Shown here: piece by piece, positions 17,796 to 26,773 of the stretch | Position numbering within the stretch: the stretch's first letter is position 1 | Layout: each line of letters begins with the position of its first letter | Source: Halomarina salina | Lineage (GTDB): Archaea; Halobacteriota; Halobacteria; Halobacteriales; Haloarculaceae | Direction of reading: 5' to 3' | Length of the DNA stretch: 64,000 bases | Assembly: GCF_023074835.1 (NCBI RefSeq) | Contig: NZ_JALLGW010000001.1 | Span: 310,001-374,000 of the forward strand | The notes under the pieces: generated by a model | Databases searched by the model: none | Told to the model about the DNA's origin: nothing | The model's input: the letters and a program-made list of their open reading frames with translations, nothing else | Translations under genes and position numbers: made by a program

Positions 17796-19256
17796 TCAGT
17801 CGTCGGTCGCCGCGACGGTCGGCGGCGAGTCGTCGACCACGCCCTCCGCCCACCGGCCGCGGAGGAACCACGCCGTCGCGGCGAGCATGCTGAGGACGTT
17901 CGACGCAGCGACGGCGTACCAGACGCCGGTCGCGCCCATGTCGAACCACCGGAGGAACGCGTAGGCGAGCGGGAGGCGGAACACCCACAGCGAGACGATG
18001 GCGAACGCCATCGCGGTCCGGGTCGACCCGCTCCCGCGGAACCCGCCCTGGACGACCTGAAACACGCCGATGAACAGGAACGTCGGGCCGATGATGCGGA
18101 GGTAGTCCGCACCGATGGCGATGACGTCGGGCGCGCCGGGGATGAACACCGCCGTGATGGGTTCGGCGAACGCGTAGGCGACGACGCCGAGGAGCGCGAG
18201 CACGACGGCGATGATGGCCGAACTGTAGCCGACGGCGCGTTTCGCGCGGTCGGCCTGGCCGGTGCCGAGGTTCTGCCCGACCACCGTCTCCGTCCCGCGC
18301 GCGAGGCCGAGCGCCGGGAGGAAGACGAGCGAGTTGATGCGGTTCCCGATGCCGAGCGCGGCGACGGCGTCGTCGCCCGCGAACGCGACCAGCGCGGTCA
18401 GCACCATGATGCCGAGCGCTCGCGTGGACTGCTCGACGCTCGCTGGGGCGCCCAGCGAGACGATGCGCTTGACCATCTCGGGGTCGAGTCGCAGGTCGTC
18501 GACCGAGAGGTGGATGCCCACCGCGCCGGAGAACAGCCACGCCATCGCCAGCACCGTGGCGACGCCCCGCGAGAACACGGTGGCGATGGCCGCCCCCTGG
18601 ACGCCGAACCCGGCGAACCCGGTGAGGTCGAACAGCCACGTCTGGAGACCGTCCAGACCGAGCGACGTGAGGAGGACGTTCCCCTCGAACCCGAGCACGA
18701 GGAACGGGTCGAGGAACACGTTCAGCGCGACGCTGAGCGCCATCAGGTAGAGCGGCGTCCGGGTGTCGCCCCAGCCCTGGAGGAGCGCCTGGAAGACGAA
18801 GAAGCCGAACATGAACACGATGCCGACGAAGATGGTCCGCGTGTACTCGACGGCGAGGGCGTACTCGAGGGACCCCGGCGACGCGCCGACGAGCGACATC
18901 AGCCACGGGCTCAGGACGTAGCCGAGCACGGAGAACCCCGCCGCGACGAGGAAGACGAACGCGATGGTCTGCCCCGCGACGTAGTTCACCCGGTCGTCGT
19001 TGCCCGCGCCCTTGTTCTGGGCGACGAGCACCGTCCCGGCGACGGTGAACCCGCCGGCGACCGATATCATCAGGAAGACGACGGGGAAGGAGTACGACAG
19101 CGCCGACACCGCCTCCTGGCCGAGTCGGCCGACCCAGAACGTGTCGGCGACGTTGTAGCCGACCTGGAGCAGCTGGGCGAGGACGATGGGCAGCGCCAGC
19201 ACGACGAGCGGTTTCAGCAGGTCGCCGCCGGTGACGTCGACGTCGCGCCCGCTCAC
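17796..19256 (-). CDS. MATE-family efflux transporter
   Basis: A 486-residue protein with about 12 transmembrane helices. It begins with the MATE signature (LLKPLVVLALPIVLAQLLQ, then YNVADTFWVGRLGQEAVSA) and the second half has the matching repeat (GASVEQSTRALG-type helix, LRIIGPTFLFIGVFQ). These carriers export drugs or metabolites in exchange for Na+ or H+. Its ATG overlaps the TetR stop codon (ATGA), so it is the last gene of a three-gene operon under TetR control. Confidence 0.93.
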   Translation of the reverse strand: MSGRDVDVTGGDLLKPLVVLALPIVLAQLLQVGYNVADTFWVGRLGQEAVSALSYSFPVVFLMISVAGGFTVAGTVLVAQNKGAGNDDRVNYVAGQTIAFVFLVAAGFSVLGYVLSPWLMSLVGASPGSLEYALAVEYTRTIFVGIVFMFGFFVFQALLQGWGDTRTPLYLMALSVALNVFLDPFLVLGFEGNVLLTSLGLDGLQTWLFDLTGFAGFGVQGAAIATVFSRGVATVLAMAWLFSGAVGIHLSVDDLRLDPEMVKRIVSLGAPASVEQSTRALGIMVLTALVAFAGDDAVAALGIGNRINSLVFLPALGLARGTETVVGQNLGTGQADRAKRAVGYSSAIIAVVLALLGVVAYAFAEPITAVFIPGAPDVIAIGADYLRIIGPTFLFIGVFQVVQGGFRGSGSTRTAMAFAIVSLWVFRLPLAYAFLRWFDMGATGVWYAVAASNVLSMLAATAWFLRGRWAEGVVDDSPPTVAATDD

Positions 19257-19861
19257 TGTCGCCCCCGGAGCGTGCTGTCGAGGTACGACGCGAGCGAGAC
19301 GCGGACGGCGGCGGGGGCCTGGTCACGGTTCGTCGTCGTCCGGGAGGCGCGCGCACCGTTCACCGTCGCGACGACGTGTTCGGCGACGCGGGTGGGGTCG
19401 ACCTCCCGGAACGACCCGTCCTCGACGCCGCGTTCGACGATGTCGCGGACGGTGTCGACCAGCAGGTCGTCCATCTCGGTGAACTGCTCGCGGAACGCCT
19501 CGTTCGTCACGGCCTCCGAGCGGAGTTCGCTCATCACCGTCCCGATGGCCTCCTGCTCCTCGTTCAACTGGATGGGGAGCAGTTTCTCGACGATGTGTTC
19601 GAGGTTGGCCATCGGGTCGTCCTCGGGCGTCGAGAGGACGGCCTCCTCGAACCGGTCGCTGGCGAACCCGAGGAAGGCGACGAGCAGGTCGTCCTTCGAG
19701 TCGTAGTGGTAGTACAGCGACGACTTGCTCATCTCGAACTCGTCGGCGATGTTGGCGATGGAGAGGTCGTTGTATCCGTGTTTCAGCAGCGCCCGGAACG
19801 TCGCCTCCATGATGCGTTCCTCGGTAGTCGGTGGTTCCTCGCCCGACTGGTCGGCGTTCAT
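19253..19861 (-). CDS. TetR-family repressor of the MATE operon
   Basis: A 202-residue TetR protein. The N-terminal HTH reads TEERIMEATFRALLKHGYND, IADEFEMSKSSLYYHYDSKDDL. The C-terminal part is the variable helical ligand domain. The start at 19861 overlaps the stop of the upstream zinc-ribbon gene; residues before it in the same frame are Arg-rich shadow. It sits between the membrane protein and MATE genes, downstream of a perfect palindrome at 20281-20300 that is its likely operator. Confidence 0.92.
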   Translation of the reverse strand: MNADQSGEEPPTTEERIMEATFRALLKHGYNDLSIANIADEFEMSKSSLYYHYDSKDDLLVAFLGFASDRFEEAVLSTPEDDPMANLEHIVEKLLPIQLNEEQEAIGTVMSELRSEAVTNEAFREQFTEMDDLLVDTVRDIVERGVEDGSFREVDPTRVAEHVVATVNGARASRTTTNRDQAPAAVRVSLASYLDSTLRGRQ

Positions 19862-20277
19862 CGCTCCCCCTCCGCGGGCCGCGCGACGCGGAACTCGTCG
19901 AACTCGGTGGTACACCAGTGACAGAAGCCGAGGTCCGCCTCCAGTTCGCCGCCGCAGTTCGGACAGTGGGTCAACTCCCCACCGGCGGTCGGTTCGGCGC
20001 GCGACCGGAACTGCTGGTACTGGGCGATGAGGTACGCGTCGAGCGCACAGAGCGCCCCGACGAAGAAGATGGGCGCGAGCGCGACGACGTCGAACGCCTC
20101 GCCGGCGGCGGCCGCGTCGAGGGCGGCCTGCGGGACGACGAGCGTCGCTCCGGCAGTGATACCGAGCCACGCGACGGCGCGGAGCCACCGGCGCAGGTAG
20201 AGGTGACCGAGCCCCGAGACCGCCACGCTGAGCGCGACGGCGAGCCACGGTCGTCCGGTCGTGGACCTGTCGTTCAT
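19858..20277 (-). CDS. Membrane protein with C-terminal zinc ribbon
   Basis: A 139-residue protein with about three hydrophobic segments (VAVSGLGHLYLRRWLRAVAW is TM2-like) and a C-terminal double CxxC zinc ribbon (CPNCGGELEADLGFCHWC). It is the first gene of the operon with TetR and MATE and overlaps TetR by four bases. The operator palindrome starts 4 bases before its ATG, so translation probably begins at or near the transcript 5' end. Function unknown. Confidence 0.85.
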   Translation of the reverse strand: MNDRSTTGRPWLAVALSVAVSGLGHLYLRRWLRAVAWLGITAGATLVVPQAALDAAAAGEAFDVVALAPIFFVGALCALDAYLIAQYQQFRSRAEPTAGGELTHCPNCGGELEADLGFCHWCTTEFDEFRVARPAEGER

Positions 20278-20280
20278 ACT

Positions 20281-20300
20281 CTGACTGAACGTTCAGTCAG
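20281..20300. promoter_or_regulatory. Perfect TetR-type operator palindrome
   Basis: CTGACTGAAC is followed directly by its exact reverse complement; one further base pair on each side also matches. It fills the space between the TATA-like element (20301-20306) and the ATG at 20277, so binding there would block initiation. The form is typical of TetR-family operators. Confidence 0.8.
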
Positions 20301-20306
20301 ATAAAA
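20301..20306 (-). promoter_or_regulatory. TATA box of the zinc-ribbon/TetR/MATE operon
   Basis: TTTTAT on the minus strand lies 24-29 bases before the ATG at 20277, fitting a leaderless transcript. Confidence 0.5.
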
Positions 20307-20421
20307 GACTTGTGTTCCGACGGGGTTCGGGGGAGGTCGTCCACCGTAGGACGACGGGAGCCGGCGTCTTCGTCGCCTATCGATGACGGTGGGGAGAAGA
20401 TGAGCGGAGGGACCAGCGTCG

Positions 20422-20441
20422 TCGACCGACCGTTCAGTCAG
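20422..20441. promoter_or_regulatory. Second, degenerate TetR operator
   Basis: The right half GTTCAGTCAG is identical to that of the perfect operator; the left half matches in 6 of 10 positions. It lies about 120 bases further upstream, in the intergenic region before the ABC exporter. The rest of 20307-20619 holds no gene; an ATAGATTC direct repeat (20578-20593) lies just before the ABC start. Confidence 0.5.
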
Positions 20442-20619
20442 ACGACTCGGTCGTCCCCTCGACCACCAGACGAGAACGACGCGACAGTTGGCCCCAGAAC
20501 CGATTCCGCCAGCAGGTCGGGACTCAGACGATGTACCGACCGACGAGGGGACCCACGTCTGTGAAAACGAAAAACTGATAGATTCATAGATTCAACGTCC
20601 GTCAGAGAGAGTGTCGTAC

Positions 20620-21654
20620 ATGCCAGTTATCCAGACCGAGGGGCTGACCAAGTACTACGGCGACGTCCGTGGTGTCGAGGACCTCTCGTTCACCGTCGAG
20701 GAGGGCGAGGTGTTCGGCTTCCTCGGCCCGAACGGTGCCGGGAAGACGACGACCATCCGGACCCTGATGGGGTTCCTGTCGCCCACCGACGGGACCGCCA
20801 GCGTCCTCGGTGCGGACATCCGCGACGCGTCGGCGCTGCAGGCGGCCCGCGCACGCGTCGGCTACCTCCCGAGCGAACCGGGGTTCGACGAGGGCGTGAC
20901 GGGCCGACGACTCGTCGAGTACCACGGCGCCCTGCGTGGCGACGTGCGCAGCGAGGACCTGCTGGAACTGTTCGACCCGCCGCTCGACCGGAAGGTCGGC
21001 GAGTACTCGCGCGGGAACAAGCAGATGCTGGCCATCGTCATCGCGTTCATGCACGACCCGGACCTGGTCGTCATGGACGAACCCACCTCGGGGCTCGACC
21101 CGCTGAAGCAGGAGCGGTTCCTGGAGTTCGTCCGGGCCGAGCAGGCGCGCGGGAAGACGTTCTTCTTCTCCTCGCACATCCTCGGCGAGGTCCGGAAGGT
21201 CTGTGACCGCATCGGCATCGTCCGTGACGGCCTGCTGGTCGAACTGGAGGACGTCGACTCGCTCATCGACCGCACCGGCAAGACCGTCCGCGCCAGCGTC
21301 GGCGGGTCGGTCACCGCCGCGGAGTTCGACATCGACGGCGCACACGACGTGACGGTCGGCGGCGACGGCGACGTGCCGACTGAGGCGGGCGCCGACCACG
21401 CAGGCGTGAGCGACGCCAGCGCAGGAGACGACGACTGGTCCGACGAGGAGACGACGGTGTCGTTCACCTACACCGGCGCGTACGAACCGCTGCTCCGCCA
21501 CCTGCTGGAGTACGACCTGCGTGACCTCGCCATCGAGGAAGCGCCGCTGGAGGACGTCTTCATGCGCTTCTACGGCGAGGACGACGCCGAGGCGGTCGTC
21601 GAACGCGTCGAGTCCGGCCGGGCGAATACCGAGACGGGGACCCCCGATGCTTGA
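20620..21654 (+). CDS. ABC exporter ATP-binding subunit
   Basis: A 344-residue ATPase with Walker A GPNGAGKTT, the signature region YSRGNKQ, Walker B LVVMDEP and the H-loop SSHILGE. It closely follows the pattern of multidrug/antibiotic ABC-2 exporters. The region after the nucleotide-binding domain (about 215-310) is an acidic extension with low complexity, ending in the usual ALEDVFMRFY-like motif. The ATG at 20620 was chosen over a GTG 9 bases upstream. Two permease genes follow with overlapping ends. Confidence 0.93.
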   Translation: MPVIQTEGLTKYYGDVRGVEDLSFTVEEGEVFGFLGPNGAGKTTTIRTLMGFLSPTDGTASVLGADIRDASALQAARARVGYLPSEPGFDEGVTGRRLVEYHGALRGDVRSEDLLELFDPPLDRKVGEYSRGNKQMLAIVIAFMHDPDLVVMDEPTSGLDPLKQERFLEFVRAEQARGKTFFFSSHILGEVRKVCDRIGIVRDGLLVELEDVDSLIDRTGKTVRASVGGSVTAAEFDIDGAHDVTVGGDGDVPTEAGADHAGVSDASAGDDDWSDEETTVSFTYTGAYEPLLRHLLEYDLRDLAIEEAPLEDVFMRFYGEDDAEAVVERVESGRANTETGTPDA

Positions 21655-22435
21655 GACCGCCCGCTACGACGCGGAGCGACGACTGTCCGGGTCGGTCGTC
21701 CTCGCCCTCGGCCTGTCGGCGTACGCGGCGCTGATGATACTGATGGCCCCGAGCCTCCTCGGGGACATCGACCTCGCCGCGCTCGTCGAGCAGTACCCGC
21801 CACAGCTCGTCGAGGCGTTCAATCTGGAGCTCATCGGGACCATCGAGGGCTACCTCGCGCTGGAACTGTACCAGTTCGCGTGGGTGCTCGGACTCGGCGC
21901 GTACCTCGCGTACAGCGCCGCCGGGAGCGTCGCTGGCGACGTCGACGACGGCCGGATGGACACGATACTCGCCGCGCCCGTCTCGCGCGGGCAGGTCGTC
22001 GTCGAGAAGTTCCTCTCGCTGCTGGTGCCCGTCGTCGTCGTCAACGTCGTCGTACTGGCCGTCGTCGCCCTCGGGACGTCGCTCGTCGACTACCCCGTCC
22101 CGGCAGCCGACCTCGTGGCCGTCCACGCGCTGTCGATTCCCTACCTCCTGTTCTGTGGGGGGCTGGGGATGCTCGCGTCGGTCGTCGCCCCCCGGCGGTT
22201 CGTCGCGGAAGGGGTCGCCGTCGGCCTGCTGGTGGGGACGTTCCTCCTCGACTCGGTCACGGCCGGGACGGACCTCGACTGGCTGAGCGCCGTCGCCCCG
22301 ATGCGCTACTACGACCCGGTCGCCATCCTCACCGCGAGCGAGTACGACCTCGTCGGGGCGGTGGTCCTGCTCGGGGTCGCCGTCGCCCTGCTGGCTGCGA
22401 GCGGCGTCTGGTTCCGGCGGGTGGACGTCCGATGA
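21647..22435 (+). CDS. ABC exporter permease 1
   Basis: A 262-residue ABC-2 type permease with six hydrophobic segments. The ATG at 21647 overlaps the ATPase gene by 8 bases. The segment AYSAAGSVAGDVDDGRMDTI followed by LAAPVSR marks the conserved cytoplasmic loop of these exporters. It is paralogous to the next gene, so the transporter is probably a heterodimer. Substrate unknown. Confidence 0.9.
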   Translation: MLETARYDAERRLSGSVVLALGLSAYAALMILMAPSLLGDIDLAALVEQYPPQLVEAFNLELIGTIEGYLALELYQFAWVLGLGAYLAYSAAGSVAGDVDDGRMDTILAAPVSRGQVVVEKFLSLLVPVVVVNVVVLAVVALGTSLVDYPVPAADLVAVHALSIPYLLFCGGLGMLASVVAPRRFVAEGVAVGLLVGTFLLDSVTAGTDLDWLSAVAPMRYYDPVAILTASEYDLVGAVVLLGVAVALLAASGVWFRRVDVR

Positions 22436-23286
22436 GCGACGCCGCCACCGGGTCGGTCGACGACGTCGAACGCGCCGACCGCCGCGAGCGCCACACCGCG
22501 AGCGCCCGCGACGTGTTCCGGTTCGAGGCGGAGCGACGCCTCCGCGTCACCGCGGTCGTCGCCGCCGTACTCGGCCTGTACGCGGCCATGTTCGTCTGGA
22601 TCGGTCCGCAGTTGACCGGCGGCGAGGAGCTCCAGGCGTTCGTCGAACAGCTCCCCCCGGCGATGACCGCGCTGTTCGGACTGGAGCACATCGGGTCGTT
22701 CGAGGGCATCCTCGGCGAGTTCTACAGCATCGCCTGGCTCGTCGGTCTGAGCGGGTACGTCGCCTACAGCGCCGCCGGGAGCGTCGCCGGGGCGCTCCGT
22801 GACGACCGGATGGACACGCTGCTGGCGGCGCCCATCTCCCGGACGAGCGTCCTGCTCGGGAAGTACGCCGCGCTGCTGGTGCCCATCGTCGTCCTCAACG
22901 TCGTCGTGCCGGTCGTGCTGTACGTCGGGTCCGTCGTCGTCGACGACCCGCTGTCGTTCGTCGACCTCGTGACGCTGCACGTCCTGTCGATTCCCTTCCT
23001 GCTGTGCTGGGCCGCCGTGGGGCTGTTCCTCGGCGTCCTCGTCCGCGGCGGGCGACGGGCCGGACGACTCGCGCTCGGCCTCGTGTTCGCGGGGTGGCTC
23101 GTCGAGTCGGTCGTCGTCGGCAGCGACTTCGAGTGGCTCGGCAACGCCTCGCCGATGCGCTACTTCGAACCGACCGAGATTCTCGTCGACGGGTCGGTCG
23201 ACCTCCTCGGGACGGCGCTCCTGCTGGCCGTCGCCGCGGTGGTCCTCGTCGCGAGCCGAACCGCGTTCGAGCGGAGTGATCTGTGA
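22432..23286 (+). CDS. ABC exporter permease 2
   Basis: A 284-residue permease with the same plan as permease 1 (AYSAAGSVAG, RMDTLLAAPISR, LLVPIVVLNVVV) and a charged 30-residue N-terminal extension. The start ATGA overlaps the previous stop. The two permeases evidently arose by gene duplication. The TetR gene follows after 47 bases. Confidence 0.9.
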   Translation: MSDAATGSVDDVERADRRERHTASARDVFRFEAERRLRVTAVVAAVLGLYAAMFVWIGPQLTGGEELQAFVEQLPPAMTALFGLEHIGSFEGILGEFYSIAWLVGLSGYVAYSAAGSVAGALRDDRMDTLLAAPISRTSVLLGKYAALLVPIVVLNVVVPVVLYVGSVVVDDPLSFVDLVTLHVLSIPFLLCWAAVGLFLGVLVRGGRRAGRLALGLVFAGWLVESVVVGSDFEWLGNASPMRYFEPTEILVDGSVDLLGTALLLAVAAVVLVASRTAFERSDL

Positions 23287-23333
23287 CCGGCGAACCGTCA
23301 GGCGAAAGCACGCCGGGGCCGGAGGGTCGGTAG

Positions 23334-24050
23334 ATGCGGAGTTTCAGCGACGACGAACGCTCCCGAATTCGCCAGCAGATACGCGAGACGGGACGGGACC
23401 TGTTCTCGCGCTACGGCCTCCGGAAGACGACCATCTCGGAGCTGACGGAGCCGGCGGGTATCGCGTCGAGCACGTTCTACCAGTTCTACGACTCGAAGGA
23501 GGAGCTGTACATCGAACTGCTGGAAGAGGAGGGCGAGGAGACGACCGAACACCTGCTCGCCATCTCGTTCGAGCGCTACGACGACCCGCAGGCGGCCATC
23601 GAAGCGTTCCTGCTGGGGATACTGGAGGTGATAGAGACGAACCAGCTCGTCCGTCAGATAATCGTCAGCGACGAACTCGACCGACTGCGCGAGCAGTTCA
23701 CCGACGAGGAGATGGAAGAGAACCGGCAGCAGGAGCTCGCCATCTTCCTGCCGTACCTCGAAGCGTGGGACGAGGCGGGGCTGCTCCACGACGTCTCGCC
23801 GGAACTCCTCGCCTACACCATCCACGCGATAATCTTCGTCGGTCTCCACGAGGACGAGATTCCGATGTACCAGGAGGTGAAACAGACCCTCGTCGGGTCG
23901 TTCGCGCGCGGCGTGACGAGCGACGACCCCGACCTCGACGCGGTCGACGTTCCGGACGTGGACGTCGACGACCTCGTCGCGAGCGCCTCCGGTGGCGACC
24001 GCGACACCGCAGCGTCGGGGCTGGACGACGACGCTACCGACGGGCAGTGA
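23334..24050 (+). CDS. TetR-family regulator of the ABC exporter
   Basis: A 238-residue TetR protein with HTH LFSRYGLRKTTISELTEPAG then SSTFYQFYDSKEEL. The ligand domain is followed by an acidic, low-complexity C-terminal tail (DVPDVDVDDL onward) unusual for the family. It ends the ABC operon and probably regulates it. Its 3' end overlaps the convergent ligase-like gene by 17 bases. Confidence 0.9.
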   Translation: MRSFSDDERSRIRQQIRETGRDLFSRYGLRKTTISELTEPAGIASSTFYQFYDSKEELYIELLEEEGEETTEHLLAISFERYDDPQAAIEAFLLGILEVIETNQLVRQIIVSDELDRLREQFTDEEMEENRQQELAIFLPYLEAWDEAGLLHDVSPELLAYTIHAIIFVGLHEDEIPMYQEVKQTLVGSFARGVTSDDPDLDAVDVPDVDVDDLVASASGGDRDTAASGLDDDATDGQ

Positions 24051-25113
24051 CGGTCGTGTGGAGCGCGTCCACGTCCCGTTCGAGCAGGCGCGCTGCCTCC
24101 AGTCGGACCCGACGCGCCCGCTCCTCGGGGATGGTGTCGCCGGCGTAGAACTGGCCCGACAGCGGGTGGTAGCGCGTCGTGTCGATGCCGTACCGTTCGA
24201 GGTACTTCCAGACGAACGGCGAGGTCAGCCCTCGCTCGATGGCCGCCGAACTCAACTGCTGGAGTTCCGCGTACGCCGGGACGCCGATGGCGTCGTTGGT
24301 GACGCCGGGGTCGCCGACCTCGACCGGCAGGTCGTCGGTCTGGGCCATGAGCGGCGCGAGGTCCTCCAGGAGCGTGACGACCTGGCTCGGGAGGGAGGTG
24401 TCGGGCGAGCGCCACTCGACGGTCGGCGTCTCGCTGCGCAGGCGGATGGGCGTCATCACGACGTTCTCCGGGTCGAAGTAGTCGGTGTACTCCTCGGTCG
24501 AGACGCCGCGGTTGAGCGCCATCGACCGCAGTTCCTCGTAGAGCCACTGGAGTCGTCGCTCCCACTCGTCGGGGTCGTCGGTGTACTCCCAGAGGTCGCG
24601 GAACTTCCCGAAGTTGTGCCCGGCCTTGTACCGGTACGCGTACGCGCGCGAAGAGGTGGCCAGTCGCTCGCCCTCGTAGAACGGCGAGGAACTCACCAGC
24701 GCGAGCGCCGGGTCGAGCGCCGTCAGGAGGTTCAACTGGCGAGCGACGTTCCCCTGCTCGAAGTGGACGTGCGTCCCGGCGCAGTTCTTGGCGACCTCGA
24801 ACCCCTCGCCGTAGATGCGTTCGAGCATGTCGCCACGCGAGGAGGTGACGGGCGACCCGTTGGCGGTCAGCGGCGTCCCGAGCGGGACGAGCCGACGGTT
24901 CGTCTCGCGAGCACCCCGGAGGAGCGTGTCGAGCACGTCCGTGAGGCTCTCGGCGATACCGGCGGTAGAGCCCCGTGGCGGCGTCGTTATCTCGACGAGC
25001 GACTCGACGAACTCGGGCACCGCGTTCTCGTGAGCCTCCGTGAGGTCGTGGCCGGCACAGAGGTCACCCATCTCGTCGACCACCCAGAACTCCATCTCGA
25101 CACCGAGTTGCAT
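24034..25113 (-). CDS. Glutamate-cysteine-ligase family protein (GCS2/YbdK-like)
   Basis: A 359-residue protein starting MQLGVEMEFWVVDE, the family's GVExEF nucleotide/metal motif. GTHVHFEQGN around residue 115 is the second metal-binding motif. Members ligate glutamate to cysteine or other amines using ATP. Haloarchaea use gamma-glutamylcysteine as a thiol, but this looks like a divergent second member rather than the standard GshA. The ATG at 25113 is the only start that keeps the motif at the N-terminus. It is monocistronic. Confidence 0.82.
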   Translation of the reverse strand: MQLGVEMEFWVVDEMGDLCAGHDLTEAHENAVPEFVESLVEITTPPRGSTAGIAESLTDVLDTLLRGARETNRRLVPLGTPLTANGSPVTSSRGDMLERIYGEGFEVAKNCAGTHVHFEQGNVARQLNLLTALDPALALVSSSPFYEGERLATSSRAYAYRYKAGHNFGKFRDLWEYTDDPDEWERRLQWLYEELRSMALNRGVSTEEYTDYFDPENVVMTPIRLRSETPTVEWRSPDTSLPSQVVTLLEDLAPLMAQTDDLPVEVGDPGVTNDAIGVPAYAELQQLSSAAIERGLTSPFVWKYLERYGIDTTRYHPLSGQFYAGDTIPEERARRVRLEAARLLERDVDALHTTVTARR

Positions 25114-25243
25114 ACGTCGTGGAGTCTATCTGCGCGGTTAGCGCTTGCCCGGCGTGTGCCGTATCGGAGAGGGACGGCGAGGGGTTCGACGAGACGGCGG
25201 ACGGTTCGAGACCGCCTGTCGGAGCGCCGCTCGCCCCCCTGGC

Positions 25244-26569
25244 TCAGTTCTCGACGACGAACTGGCCCGCTATCTCGGTCACCTCGGCCATCGTCTTCGG
25301 CTCGTCGACGGCCATCGGGAACGGCGACTCGACGTTCAGTTCGTTCAGGAACGAGGCGTGTCGCGCCTCGACGCTGTGGATGCCGATGGCTGCCTCGAAC
25401 ACCGCGTCCGCGGCGACGGTGCCCGCCGCACCCTTGTACGCGGCGACGCCCGTGTTCTCCAGCGCTCGCGCCACGCCGAGGAACTCGCTGGGCGTCTCGT
25501 AGCCGAAGTCGTACGTCGCCTCCTCGACGGGCGTCCCGCCGAGTTGCTCGACGGTGTCGGTGATGGCCCTGACGTGTGCGGCCTCGTGTTCGCCCACCAT
25601 CTCCAGGTGGTAGCGGACGTCCTCGCGGACCGTCTCGCCGAACCCCGAGAGCGCCTCCGCGTCCATCAGGTCCTCCTGACTGAACGCCTCCAGCCCCTCG
25701 CGGTAGAACGCGTTCTCCAGGTGTTCGAGCGTCAGCGCGTAGTTGAGCACGGCCACGTCGTCCGTGTCGTCCTCGGCCTTGCGCTGCTGGTCGGGGCGGT
25801 CATCGCCCGTCTCGAAGACGCTCGGGTCGACCTCGGAGGTGACGAACTGGCCAGCGACGTCGAGCACCTCCTCGACGGAGTTCGCCTCGTCGACCGCCTT
25901 CGGGAACGGCGACTCGGCGTTGACGAGGTTGAGGAAGCTCGCGTGACGCGCCTCGACGCTGTGGATACCGGCCGCCGCCGCGAGCACGTCGGCGTTCACC
26001 ACCTTCGGCGCGGCACCGGCGTACGCGGCGACGCCGGTGTTCTCCAGCGCCTTCGCCACGTCGAAGAACTCGCTGGGCGTCTCGTAGCCGAACTCGTACT
26101 CGCCTTCCTCGACGGGCGTCCCGCCCAACTGCTCGACGGTGTCGGTGAGCGCGCTCACGTGGGCGGCCTCGTGTTCGCCCACCGTCTGGAGGTACCTCGG
26201 TACGTCCATCCGAAGCCGTTCGCCGAACGACGAGAGCGCCTCGGCCTCCATCAGTTCGTCCTCGCCGAACGTCTCCAGTCCCTCGCGGTAGAACGCGTTC
26301 TCCAGGTGTTCGAGCGTCAGCGCGTAGTTGAGCACGGGGACGTCGGGCGCTGGCGTCGACTGGGTCGTGGTGGGGTCGTCCGTCGTCTCGTTCGTCCCCA
26401 TCGTCGTCGTGGCCGGGGCGTCGGAGGTCTGCGGTGGTTCACTCGTCGTCGTGTCACCACCGTCGTCACCGCCGCCCATACAGCCAGCGAGGGTGGCGAT
26501 ACCGAGCGTCGCGGTGGTGCCGAGGAGTGCGCGGCGCGTCGTGTCGGGGGTGTCGTCGGGTGCAGTCAT
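25244..26569 (-). CDS. Tat lipoprotein with two ferritin-like domains
   Basis: A 441-residue protein. RRALLGTTATLG plus LAGC mark a Tat lipoprotein signal, followed by a Thr-rich stalk. Two copies of a ferritin-like domain of the PF13668 type follow (about residues 75-225 and 270-441). Each copy begins LNYALTLEHLENAFYREGLE and has GEHEAAHV and HSVEARHASFLN, i.e. the Glu/His residues needed for a di-iron site. Single-domain versions are common; the tandem form is less so. A role in metal or peroxide handling outside the cell is an inference. Confidence 0.9.
   Translation of the reverse strand: MTAPDDTPDTTRRALLGTTATLGIATLAGCMGGGDDGGDTTTSEPPQTSDAPATTTMGTNETTDDPTTTQSTPAPDVPVLNYALTLEHLENAFYREGLETFGEDELMEAEALSSFGERLRMDVPRYLQTVGEHEAAHVSALTDTVEQLGGTPVEEGEYEFGYETPSEFFDVAKALENTGVAAYAGAAPKVVNADVLAAAAGIHSVEARHASFLNLVNAESPFPKAVDEANSVEEVLDVAGQFVTSEVDPSVFETGDDRPDQQRKAEDDTDDVAVLNYALTLEHLENAFYREGLEAFSQEDLMDAEALSGFGETVREDVRYHLEMVGEHEAAHVRAITDTVEQLGGTPVEEATYDFGYETPSEFLGVARALENTGVAAYKGAAGTVAADAVFEAAIGIHSVEARHASFLNELNVESPFPMAVDEPKTMAEVTEIAGQFVVEN
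25695..25752. repeat. Identical 58-bp copy in ferritin-like domain 2
   Basis: This segment is base-for-base identical to 26280-26337, 585 bp (195 codons) away within the same gene. It encodes the start of the ferritin-like domain. Confidence 0.9.
26280..26337. repeat. Identical 58-bp copy in ferritin-like domain 1
   Basis: Partner of the copy at 25695-25752; the identity at synonymous sites points to a recent duplication or gene conversion. Confidence 0.9.
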
Positions 26570-26773
26570 CGCTTCGTCTTCACCGAGTCAGTTCCCCCTA
26601 AAGAGAATTCTCCGATTTCCGACGGGAATCCCACCAGACGGTGGCGGAACTCTCACCCAACTCCGGTCGGAACTCGCAGACCCCGGTGGCGATAGACGGC
26701 CAGTGGTGGCGACGACCGGTGACGGACGACTTCGTCAGACCAGGCGTTCTCGAAGCGAGCACTGTCCGCTCGC

